Assembly: GCA_023391815.1 (NCBI GenBank)
Contig: JAEWAF010000045.1
Coordinates: 1 to 64,000, forward strand
DNA length: 64,000 nucleotides
Direction: 5' to 3'
Source of the DNA: Pseudomonadota bacterium
GTDB lineage: Bacteria > Pseudomonadota > Gammaproteobacteria > Steroidobacterales > Steroidobacteraceae
Shown: positions 9,010 to 16,472 of the stretch, piece after piece
How the letters are laid out: each line of letters begins with the position of its first letter
How positions within the stretch are numbered: position 1 is the first letter of the stretch
The notes under the pieces: generated by a model
What the model was told of the DNA's origin: nothing
The model's database searches: none
The model's input: only the letters and a program-made list of their open reading frames with translations
Made by a program: the position numbers and the translations under genes

Positions 9010-10084
9010 AGTCTTCAGCATGTCGTTTCTCGATTGCATCACCTGTGCATTCGGGTCGGTCGTGCTCGTCTATACGTTGATCAATGCCCAGGGCGGTCTG
9101 CGGGCGCAGACCATGGACCAGACCCAGCGCGCCGAAGTCTCCAAAATGGAACAGAAGGTGCTGGAGGGTTATCAGAAGCTGGTGGTGCTGCGCAACTCGA
9201 TGATCGAGACCGAGAAGGAGTCGGTGCGCACCGAAGGCATGGGCACCCGCGTGCTCGAAGAAACCGAGCGCCTCAAGCTGGAGCTGGCCGATTCAGACAA
9301 AGAAACATTGTCCCGGCGCGAGGCCATCGAGCGGCTCAAGGCCGATTTGAAATCGCTCGAAGAAGGCAATCGCCGGCTGGAAGGCGCGAGCAAGGATCCG
9401 AGCGCGACCGGCACGCGCGTGCGCGGCTTCGTCGGTCAGGGCGATCGTCAGTACCTCACCGGTCTGAAGGTCGGCGGCGATCGTATTCTGCTGTTCGTCG
9501 ACGTGTCCGCCAGCATGCTGGATGAGACGGTGGTCAACGTCCTGCGCATGCGGAACATGTCCGATGCCAAGAAACTCATGTCCGCGAAATGGCGTCGCAC
9601 GGTCTCGACCGTCGAATGGCTGGCCGCGCAAATGCCGCTGGAAGGACAGTTCCAGATCTACGCCTTCAACACCAAGACCTACGCGCTGGTGCCGGGCTCG
9701 GAAGGCAAGTGGCTCAAGACCAATGATCCCAACGCGCTGACCGAAGCTCTCGACAAGCTGCGCAAGACGGTGCCGGCCGACGGCACCAGCATCGAGAACG
9801 CGTTCATCGCGTTGAACGCGCTCAATCCGAAGCCCGACAACGTCATCATGGTCACCGACGGTTTGCCGACGCAGGGCGCGGCCGCGCCACTGATCCGCAA
9901 GACCATCGACGGCGACGCGCGACTCAAATTGTTCGAGCGCGCCTTCGCGAAATATCCGCGCACCGTGCCGTTCAACGTCATCCTGATGCCGATGGAAGGC
10001 GACCCGATGGCGCCGGCGGCGTTCTGGGTGGCGGCACGCGACACCGGCGGTTCATTCATGAGCCCGTCGAAGGATTGGCCATGA
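8990..10084 (+). CDS. Membrane-anchored coiled-coil vWA protein (first of a pair)
   Basis: 364 residues; ATG 8990 overlaps the previous gene by 20 bases. A basic start (MARRKTEVFS) leads into one TM helix, SFLDCITCAFGSVVLVYTL (about 12-30), with Asp15 at its start. Residues 40-135 are a charged coiled coil. Residues about 163-360 are a von Willebrand A domain with the MIDAS motif DVSAS (171-175) and a TDG loop (289-291), so metal-dependent ligand binding should work. The TM pattern F-x-D-x-x-T recalls the single TM helix of MotB/ExbD, where the Asp carries protons. Together with the MotA-like protein at 6764 it could form an unusual channel; that is inference. The paralogue at 10106 shares the same design. 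Confidence 0.88.
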   Translation: MARRKTEVFSMSFLDCITCAFGSVVLVYTLINAQGGLRAQTMDQTQRAEVSKMEQKVLEGYQKLVVLRNSMIETEKESVRTEGMGTRVLEETERLKLELADSDKETLSRREAIERLKADLKSLEEGNRRLEGASKDPSATGTRVRGFVGQGDRQYLTGLKVGGDRILLFVDVSASMLDETVVNVLRMRNMSDAKKLMSAKWRRTVSTVEWLAAQMPLEGQFQIYAFNTKTYALVPGSEGKWLKTNDPNALTEALDKLRKTVPADGTSIENAFIALNALNPKPDNVIMVTDGLPTQGAAAPLIRKTIDGDARLKLFERAFAKYPRTVPFNVILMPMEGDPMAPAAFWVAARDTGGSFMSPSKDWP

Positions 10085-10105
10085 TCCAGACGCGGAGCAC
10101 GAAGC

Positions 10106-11194
10106 ATGGGTAAGCGGGCGCGCCGCGAAACGGAAGTGTTCAGCATCTCGTTCCTCGACTGCATCACTTGCGGTCTGGGGTCGGTGGTGTTGCTGCTGGT
10201 GTTGAGCAATATCCGGACGCCGAGCATCGAGCAGTCTCAGGACGACCTGCAGGAACAATTGCTGAGCCTGCAGGACGAGCTGATCGAGATCGAAGGTCAG
10301 GCCGATATCCTCAATCGCGACCTGAAGGCCAAGCAGGAACAGTTGTCCGATGAGAAACGTCGTATCGCACGGCTGCAGGGCGACCTGAGCGAGGTCAGGG
10401 GCAAGTACAACGCGTCCAAGCAGGAAGCCGACGTGGCCAATCAGCTCGAAGGACGGCTGGCCTCGGCGCAGCAGACCCTGACCGAGGAGATGAAGCGTCT
10501 GCTGGGCGCGGGATTCCGCCGCAAGAAGGACGACGCCATCGGCGGAATACCGGTAGACAGCGAATACATCATCTTCATCATCGATACGTCCGGCTCCATG
10601 TTCAATTACGTGTGGCCGATGATGCTGCAGAAGGTGGAGGAAACGCTGAACGTCTACCCGCAGTTGAAGGGCTTCCAGGTGATGAGCGACGAAGGCACCT
10701 ACATGTTCAGCGGTTATCGCGGCAAGTGGATTCCCGATACGCCGGCGCAGCGGCGCACCGTGATCGATCGGCTGCGCACCTGGAACGTGTTCTCCAACTC
10801 CAGCCCCATCGAAGGCATCGTCGAGGCGATTCGCACCTATCACTCGAAGGACAAGAAAATCAGCCTGTACGTATTCGGGGATGAGTTCACCGGCTCTTCC
10901 ATCGACTCGGTGGTCAAGGGCGTGGATATCATCAATCGGGAGGATGCGACCGGCGAGCGCCGTGTGCGCATTCATGCGATCGGATTCCCGGTGCGGCCGG
11001 ACGCGCCTCAGTACACCAGCATCCGCTTCGCGACCCTGATGCGGATTCTTTGCCAGCGTAACGGAGGCTCGTTCGTCGGCCTGCAGGATCCGCAGCGTGG
11101 CGGCGGTCCCCGCATTCGCATCGGCGACAACGACGCCACGCCGACACCGGGCGAGTCAGTTGCCCGGGCATTCACTTCGGGCTCAGCGCCTTGA
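10106..11194 (+). CDS. Membrane-anchored coiled-coil vWA protein (second of a pair)
   Basis: 362 residues from ATG 10106, eight bases after GGAG. The N-terminus is nearly the same as in the preceding gene: basic residues, ETEVFSISFLDCITC, and a hydrophobic helix with Asp18 at its start. Residues 42-132 form a coiled coil and about 152-335 a vWA domain with an intact MIDAS (DTSGS, 160-164). The remainder of the vWA domain differs from its neighbour, so the two are old paralogues and probably a heteromer, not a recent duplication. The C-terminal 30 residues are low complexity. The orientation of the vWA domain (periplasmic or cytoplasmic) cannot be settled by eye, though a MotB-like arrangement would place it in the periplasm. 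Confidence 0.88.
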   Translation: MGKRARRETEVFSISFLDCITCGLGSVVLLLVLSNIRTPSIEQSQDDLQEQLLSLQDELIEIEGQADILNRDLKAKQEQLSDEKRRIARLQGDLSEVRGKYNASKQEADVANQLEGRLASAQQTLTEEMKRLLGAGFRRKKDDAIGGIPVDSEYIIFIIDTSGSMFNYVWPMMLQKVEETLNVYPQLKGFQVMSDEGTYMFSGYRGKWIPDTPAQRRTVIDRLRTWNVFSNSSPIEGIVEAIRTYHSKDKKISLYVFGDEFTGSSIDSVVKGVDIINREDATGERRVRIHAIGFPVRPDAPQYTSIRFATLMRILCQRNGGSFVGLQDPQRGGGPRIRIGDNDATPTPGESVARAFTSGSAP

Positions 11195-11201
11195 GGTCAT
11201 C

Positions 11202-12158
11202 GTGAAAGACAATCGTCTGCTGTCTCGCTCGAGCTCATGGCTGCAAGCCCGCCGGCGGCAACTCATAGCCGCGGCCGCGTGCGGCCTTGGCACCGCGCTG
11301 GTGCTGCTGGCGGGCTGCGGTCCGGTGAAGCTGGTCGCGAGCACCAACATTCCGCCGCCGCTGGTGGTGAAGATTCCGATCGGCGTCGCTTTGTTCGTGC
11401 CGGCCGAATTCGCCAACTACGTGCACAAGGAAGAGCGCTGGAGCACCAAGTGGCACGTCGAGCTGGGCAAGGCGCAGGCCGACGGCATCACTCGCCTGAT
11501 GAACGCGATGTTTGAACGCGTGGTCCCGGTGGATAGCGTGAACGCAGGCACCCAAGTGCCGGGCGGCGTGGCTGCGATTCTCGAACCGAGCATCGAGGAA
11601 TATGCATTCGTCACGCCGCGCGACGCCGGCTCGCCGTTCTATGCAGTGAGCATCAAATATCGGGTGAATGTTTATTTGCCCGACGGCAAGCTTGCCGATT
11701 CGTGGGGCTTCACGGGTTATGGCACGTCGCCGGCGCAAGGCCTGTCGAGCGAAGCGCCGTTGTCGACCGCCACCGCGCTAGCGATGCGAGATGCGGGAGC
11801 GAAGCTCGCTGTCGAATTCCGCGAGCAGGCCGTGATGCGAGGACTGTTGCCAGAATCGGCGACGGCCGATGTGCCTGTGACGCCTGCAGCGCCGGGCGCA
11901 TCGCCGAGCGTGAAGACGTCGCCGCCGAAGGAAGAAAACAAGGCCGCCGCGCCAGGTGCCGCTCCGACAGCGCCGCCCGCGACCGATCCCGCAAAAGACA
12001 AGGACAAAGAGGACGCCTCGAAACAGCCGTCCGAGACGACTCCGTCCGAGACGAATCCGTCCGAGACGAAACCACCCGATCCGGAAAAGAAGGACGCGGA
12101 GAAGAAACAGGACGTGAAGCCGCCCCAGCCAGAAGCGCTCGCGCACACCTCGGCGTGA
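11202..12158 (+). CDS. Predicted lipoprotein with disordered C-terminal tail, last gene of the locus
   Basis: 318 residues from GTG 11202, seven bases after the preceding stop. The start carries positive charges (QARRRQ), a hydrophobic stretch and the lipobox VLLAGC, so lipidation and export are likely. Residues about 40-220 are a compact soluble domain (IGVALFVPAEFANYV, WHVELGKAQADGI, GFTGYGTSPAQ) of the kind found in envelope lipoproteins that pair with secretion or motor complexes; I cannot name the family. The last 100 residues are Ala/Pro/Lys/Glu low complexity with the short repeat SETTP/SETNP/SETKP. The gene ends three bases from the convergent TonB-like gene, which closes the transcription unit. 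Confidence 0.78.
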   Translation: MKDNRLLSRSSSWLQARRRQLIAAAACGLGTALVLLAGCGPVKLVASTNIPPPLVVKIPIGVALFVPAEFANYVHKEERWSTKWHVELGKAQADGITRLMNAMFERVVPVDSVNAGTQVPGGVAAILEPSIEEYAFVTPRDAGSPFYAVSIKYRVNVYLPDGKLADSWGFTGYGTSPAQGLSSEAPLSTATALAMRDAGAKLAVEFREQAVMRGLLPESATADVPVTPAAPGASPSVKTSPPKEENKAAAPGAAPTAPPATDPAKDKDKEDASKQPSETTPSETNPSETKPPDPEKKDAEKKQDVKPPQPEALAHTSA

Positions 12159-12160
12159 GC

Positions 12161-13560
12161 CTAGGACTGACTTTCGTCGTGCTCCTGTTTACGAATCCTG
12201 AACACTTCGCGATTGACCACGCCGGTCGTCTCCACCGGCTCGCCGTTGACGAATTTCGGCCGATAGCGTGATGCGCGGATGGCGTCCAGCGCCTCCGACG
12301 CCTGGCGTTGTGAGCCGTTCTGCTCGATCACTTTTGCGTCCTGCACATCGCCCGAGCCGGTGACGGTGAACTCCACCGACACGAATTTCTCGTCGGTCTG
12401 CGCCGGCGGCAGCTGACGATTGCGCATCGCCAGCGGCGGCGTCGGATAATAGACGCGTACTGGGAAACTCAAGCGCGCGCCCGCCTCTTCGGGAGGCACC
12501 TTGTCGGCATTGGCCACCAGCGTGGCAGCGCGCCGGTAGTAGGTGAGTGCCTTCTCCGGCTCGTGCTTCACCTGATACCAATCGCCGAACTGAATCAGCG
12601 TGTCGGCCAACACCGTCGGCGGCGTGTCGGAATGCGCGTCGAGAATCTTCAGCGCGCGCTGAAGTGCCCGCTCGCCATCGGTGCTGATGAACTTGGGATT
12701 GATGCTCCGTTGGTCCATCGGCGGCGCATCCAGGTGATTGGAGCGCGATTCCATCGGCTGGTAGTAGCCCGCCGAAATGAAATACACCTCCTGCACATAG
12801 CTGCGCGCCAGGGAACGCAGCGGCAGGACCAGTGCCGGGTCGTTCTTGCCCAACTTCTTTTCGACAATCTCATCGCGGCCCGATAGCGATCCCGCGCGAA
12901 CATGAAGTTCCCGGTGTCGACGTACCAATCGCCGACCATGCAATACACCGGCGACAGGCGCGGGTCATTCTCGCCGTAAGTGCGCTCGCCGATCCGTTCC
13001 AGATACAGCATCTGTTTCTGGCCGTCGGCGCCGCGCCCGACCCGGGTCAGGCTGGCGGCGAGTTGACGTAGCAAGCCCTCCTGATTCCGATCGAACAGGC
13101 CGAACGAACGCCGAATGATGGCGACCGCGCGCTCCATGTACGGGATGGCTTCCTCATGGCGTTCGAGCAACGCCAGCGTGTAACCGAGGCCGCGCAACGG
13201 ATCGATCGCGGCGGGACCGGTGCCAGAGCCTTGCGATTCAGTGATCTGCACCGCTTCGCGATAGCTGGCTTCGGCGCTGGCGCGATCGCCACCGTTGAGT
13301 TGCGCGTTGCCCAGGAGCGTCAACGCGCTGGCGAGCTGCAACGGATTGCGATTGTCGGCGCGCGCGTGCTCGACCAGACGGCTCGCTTCCTCGATGGCGG
13401 CGGACCAGTCGCGCTTGTCGTAAAGCGCCCAGAACTCCTGCTGGGATTCCGGACGCGGCGGCGGCTCCGCGGCGTTTGCGATAATCAAGCACGTGAGGCC
13501 GAGCAAGCCGCTCGTCGTAACCGTTCCAAGCACGCGCCTGGCCGATCGCTTGATCCTCAT
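12161..13560 (-). pseudogene. TPR protein with TonB-type C-terminus, interrupted by a -1 frameshift
   Basis: The coding potential runs from ATG 13560 to TAG at 12161 but in two frames. The first part has a signal peptide (LLGLTCLIIANAAEP) and TPR-like helical repeats (residues about 30-220). The reading continues in another frame as EIVEKKLGKNDPALVLPLRSL, and the end is a TonB C-terminal domain (VEFTVTGSGDVQDAKV, ALDAIRASRYRPKFVNGEPV). The frames meet at about 12871-12880 (plus strand), where adding one base restores one protein of about 466 residues. Either the gene is newly broken or one base is missing from the assembly. If intact it would be an exported protein related to energy-transducer TonB proteins. 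It lies 88 bases after the methyltransferase gene, on the same strand. Confidence 0.75.
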
Positions 13561-13648
13561 TACCCACCCCGCCGACTCGTCAACTCATCATGTTTGCTGC
13601 GCTCCCGTCAGAGGCTACGACGCGCCGCCCGCAGGCACAAGTCCGCGG

Positions 13649-14722
13649 TTACTTGGTGAACAGGTAATGTGAGACGAACCATTCACGCCCGCCCCGATAA
13701 CCCCACAGCTCGGCGCAGGCCATGAAGAACACGCGCCAGTACACCCACCAGCGGCGCATGTTCTCCGCGCCGTACGTGGCCGAGAGAATCGGCTCGATGC
13801 GCGCCCGATTCGCGTCCATGTTGTTGAGCCAGCACTCGGCGGTGCGGCTGTAATGCATCCCGTCGACGCGCCAATGGTCCGAAATGCGCAAGTCGCGCTG
13901 GAAATAACCGAGCAGGTGATCGCTCGGCATGATGCCGCCGGTGAAGAAATAGCGCGCCATCCAGTCGTTCTCGTCGCGCACGTCGAACGGATAGGCGTAG
14001 TCGCGATGAGTGAAAATATGCACGAACAGCGTGCCGGCCGGCTTCAGCCATGAGCCGATACGCGCCAGCAGTTGTTCGTAGTTGCGCATGTGCTCGAACA
14101 TCTCCACCGACACGACGCGGTCGAAACGCTCGTGCTCCAGTGCGAGATCGTTCATATCGCAGGTGACGATCTGAATGTTCTTCAGCCCGCGGCTGGCGGC
14201 CCGAGCTTCGATGAACTGCTTTTGAGTGCGCGAGTTCGATACGCCGATAATGCGCGCATTCGGATAGCGCTCCGCCATCCACAGTGTGAGCGAGCCCCAG
14301 CCGCAACCCAGCTCGAGGATCTCCTCGCCATCGGCGATGCGAGCACGTCGGCACGTCAGCGCCAGCATTTCGGCTTCAGCCTCGTCCAGCGAAGCGACGC
14401 CTGGCTGGAAATAGCAAGACGAATACTTCATGTGCTTGCCCATCACCATCTCGAAGAACTCGCACGGCAGCTCGTAGTGCTGCTCGTTCGCCTCGCGCGT
14501 GTTGATCGCGATCGGGCTCGCTTTGAGCTGCGCGATGAACCGCATCAGATGACGTTGCTGCGCCTCTTCACTGGTGCGCTTCTCTTCGCGCAGTCGATCC
14601 GCCAGCAGCCGGCGAATGCCGAAGCGCACGATCGAGTCCGGCAGGAGATTGCGCGCGAGCAGGCGGAAGGGCAGAGAGATCGCGGGATCGGCGGGGCGCG
14701 GGGTGACGACTGTTGCTGTCAT
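13649..14722 (-). CDS. Cyclopropane-fatty-acyl-phospholipid synthase-like methyltransferase
   Basis: 357 residues, close to the usual 380 of the CFA synthase family. The SAM-binding motif ILELGCGWGSLTLWMAE is at about residues 134-150, followed by VSNSRTQKQFI (family motif I/V-S-x-S-x-x-Q), CDMNDL and VSVEMFEHMRNYE, which is the family's E-H-M element. The N-terminal part includes EHYELPxEFFE-like and KHMKYSSCYF elements that shape the lipid site. Members methylate unsaturated acyl chains of membrane phospholipids to cyclopropane or other methylated forms at the inner membrane. Neighbouring DUF1295 and DUF1475 genes suggest a modified route and not plain CFA formation. ATG 14722 is preceded by a poor ribosome-binding site. 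Confidence 0.85.
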   Translation of the reverse strand: MTATVVTPRPADPAISLPFRLLARNLLPDSIVRFGIRRLLADRLREEKRTSEEAQQRHLMRFIAQLKASPIAINTREANEQHYELPCEFFEMVMGKHMKYSSCYFQPGVASLDEAEAEMLALTCRRARIADGEEILELGCGWGSLTLWMAERYPNARIIGVSNSRTQKQFIEARAASRGLKNIQIVTCDMNDLALEHERFDRVVSVEMFEHMRNYEQLLARIGSWLKPAGTLFVHIFTHRDYAYPFDVRDENDWMARYFFTGGIMPSDHLLGYFQRDLRISDHWRVDGMHYSRTAECWLNNMDANRARIEPILSATYGAENMRRWWVYWRVFFMACAELWGYRGGREWFVSHYLFTK

Positions 14723-14797
14723 GGGAAACTCAGTGGCGGTTTGTGGCTCGATGGCGTGCGATGAACGTGTCTAAATATGAGTTTCAGCGAAGCATGG

Positions 14798-15601
14798 TCA
14801 GTCGATCTTCCTTCGCTGATTGTTCCGCGAAGCAGGTAGCGGAATGAACATTGACGTGCGCTGCTGATATTCACGATAGCGCTCGCCCTTGGAGCGCAGC
14901 GCCTGCTCCTCGGTCGCTTTGACGCCGGTGACGTTGATCAGAAAATGCAGCATCAACGCGGGCATCGCCAGCGCCAACCCTCCCCACGGGGAGGCGAGTG
15001 CGAACACGGCGTAGCCGATCCATACGGTCCATTCGAAGAAATAATTCGGGTGCCGGGAGTAACGCCATAACCCTACATCGCACACGCGACCCTGATTGGA
15101 TGCATCGCGCTTGAATGCGGCGAGTTGGCCGTCGGCGATGCTTTCGCCGATCAAGCCGATCAGCCAGAGGGTGAGGCCGGCGGCTTCGAGCAGGTGCAGA
15201 CTCGGCTCGGGATTCAGGCAAGCGATGAGCAGCGGCACGGCCAGGATCACGTTCAGCAATGCCTGCAGCTGAAAGAAGCCGAAGAACTTGGCATTCAGAT
15301 TGGCCGCCCAGCGCTGGCGCAGTTCGACGTAACGACCTTCTTCCGGCTCGCCGAGGATGCGTTTCGCCAGATGACTCGCGAGCCGCACCGACCACAGCGC
15401 ATACATCGCGGCGATGATCCACTTGCGCGGTTCCCATCCTGGTGCGAGCGCCGCGTATAGCAATGCGAGCAGCGCGAAGTTTGCGGACCAGCCGATGTCG
15501 ACGTAGCTGAAGTTTCGATTGCGAATGCCGAGCAGCCAGAGCGCGGTCATGATTAGAAACACGAGCAGCGTGCCGAGTGCGACGAGCAGCAGCGGATTCA
15601 T
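14798..15601 (-). CDS. DUF1295 family integral membrane protein (steroid 5-alpha-reductase/ICMT-like)
   Basis: 267 residues with about seven hydrophobic helices. The C-terminal block has the family pattern: VGLWRYSRHPNYFFEW followed by KATEEQALRSKGERYREYQQRT, which is shared by DUF1295, isoprenylcysteine methyltransferases and sterol reductases, and which binds SAM or NADPH in relatives. Which cofactor is used here cannot be told. The start overlaps the stop of the DUF1475 gene (ATGA), and the CFA-like methyltransferase follows 75 bases on, so the three are probably cotranscribed. This neighbourhood is common in proteobacteria and points to modification of a membrane fatty acid or isoprenoid. 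Confidence 0.85.
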   Translation of the reverse strand: MNPLLLVALGTLLVFLIMTALWLLGIRNRNFSYVDIGWSANFALLALLYAALAPGWEPRKWIIAAMYALWSVRLASHLAKRILGEPEEGRYVELRQRWAANLNAKFFGFFQLQALLNVILAVPLLIACLNPEPSLHLLEAAGLTLWLIGLIGESIADGQLAAFKRDASNQGRVCDVGLWRYSRHPNYFFEWTVWIGYAVFALASPWGGLALAMPALMLHFLINVTGVKATEEQALRSKGERYREYQQRTSMFIPLPASRNNQRRKID

Positions 15602-15954
15602 CTCGCCGGCTCGCTACGAGAAGTGAGAATGTCACTTGCGGGTGCGCCGGGGGGCAGCTTGTGTAGTTGCCAGAGCACGTAACTCGCCATCGCCATGTTG
15701 CCCAGGGCCATGATGGCCACGAACCACACGACGCGCGACAACAAGCCGCGCTCCTTGAAGCACACCCAGACGAAGAACGTGACGAAACCGTAGTAGGCGT
15801 CGATGAGTGTGGCGATCGTCCAGTGCCGATCCGGCCCGCGCGCCCAGCCCTGCCATTGCCAGACAGGCTGCTGATTGCTGGCCCACACGGTGTAGGCGAG
15901 CAGAGACAGCAGAATGGCTGCAAACAGGATCTGCAGCAGGGCTCGGTTGGTCAT
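15598..15954 (-). CDS. DUF1475 family small membrane protein
   Basis: 118 residues with three to four TM helices: residues about 5-25 (LLQILFAAILLSLLAYTVWA), 48-66 (LIDAYYGFVTFFVWVCFKE) and 74-95 (RVVWFVAIMALGNMAMASY). The sequence D-x-Y-x-G-F in the second helix and W-V-x-F-K-E are typical of DUF1475 proteins, which are found beside DUF1295 and CFA-synthase-like genes; the biochemical role is unknown. It is the first gene of the minus-strand run and its stop overlaps the next start. The 500 bases upstream, which should contain its promoter, hold the 57-bp tandem repeats. Confidence 0.75.
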   Translation of the reverse strand: MTNRALLQILFAAILLSLLAYTVWASNQQPVWQWQGWARGPDRHWTIATLIDAYYGFVTFFVWVCFKERGLLSRVVWFVAIMALGNMAMASYVLWQLHKLPPGAPASDILTSRSEPAR

Positions 15955-16472
15955 TCGATCCTCGGGGCCGTGGCTTCGTTACGGGCTGGCCTTTGTTTGA
16001 CTGGGGTATTCGCGGGGTCTGGGGGGCTGGATGCAGCCCGGTTGTTCGGATGCCCGCGGTTGTTTGTCGTGCGCGTTTGGAAGAGGGCGCGGTGGTTCGC
16101 GGCGGCTGTTGGGGCCAGCAGCCACCGCCGACACGTACGTGGTAGGCGCCGACGTTCGGAATGCGAAACGTCGCGTCAGCGCCGCCGATACCTTCGTGGT
16201 GGGCTCCGACGTCCGGAATGCGAAACGTCGCGTTAGCGACCGCGACACGCACGTGGTGGGGAGCGACGTCCGTATGCGACCGTCGCGTCAGCTCACCGTC
16301 GAACCCTTCGTGACGATGCCGGCGTCTGCGCGCTATTTACCGCCGGTGGCGAGGTTCGGAATGTGCCATCCCGCTTCGACCGCCTTGATAAACCGGCTCT
16401 GCTCCCCGGAGCAGGTGCTCGTTGCTTAATCGAGCAGGCCGGCGACTCTGGCCCTAATCACATCCCCGCGAG
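15955..16472. other. Intergenic region with tandem repeats; no gene supported
   Basis: A 518-base stretch between the chemoreceptor stop and the DUF1475 start. Open frames exist on both strands, but they merely read through the 57-bp repeats and show no ribosome-binding site or recognisable protein. Apart from the repeats (16127-16297) I see no tRNA, terminator with a T-tract or insertion sequence. Confidence 0.6.
16127..16297. repeat. Three tandem 57-bp repeats, each carrying an inverted repeat
   Basis: Units at 16127-16183, 16184-16240 and 16241-16297. The first two are nearly identical and the third is more diverged. Each unit contains a dyad: in unit 1, CGACGTT (16150-16156) and AACGTCG (16167-16173) with a 10-base spacer; in unit 2, CGACGTC (16207-16213) and AACGTCG (16224-16230); in unit 3, CGACG (16264-16268) and CGTCG (16281-16285). 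The dyads are one repeat length apart. They sit 170-345 bases upstream of the minus-strand lipid-modification genes. Possible roles are a set of protein-binding sites or RNA hairpins, or simply a local duplication. Confidence 0.8.

Noticed and set aside
6764..11194. Zorya anti-phage system
   Set aside because: Only the MotA-like subunit is shared. No OmpA-type ZorB, ZorC or helicase/nuclease gene is found; vWA proteins take the partner place.
16031..16429. Open frame across the 57-bp repeats with the peptide repeat VVGxDVRNAKRRVS
   Set aside because: 57 is a multiple of three, so the repeat stays open in several frames on both strands. There is no ribosome-binding site and no known family.
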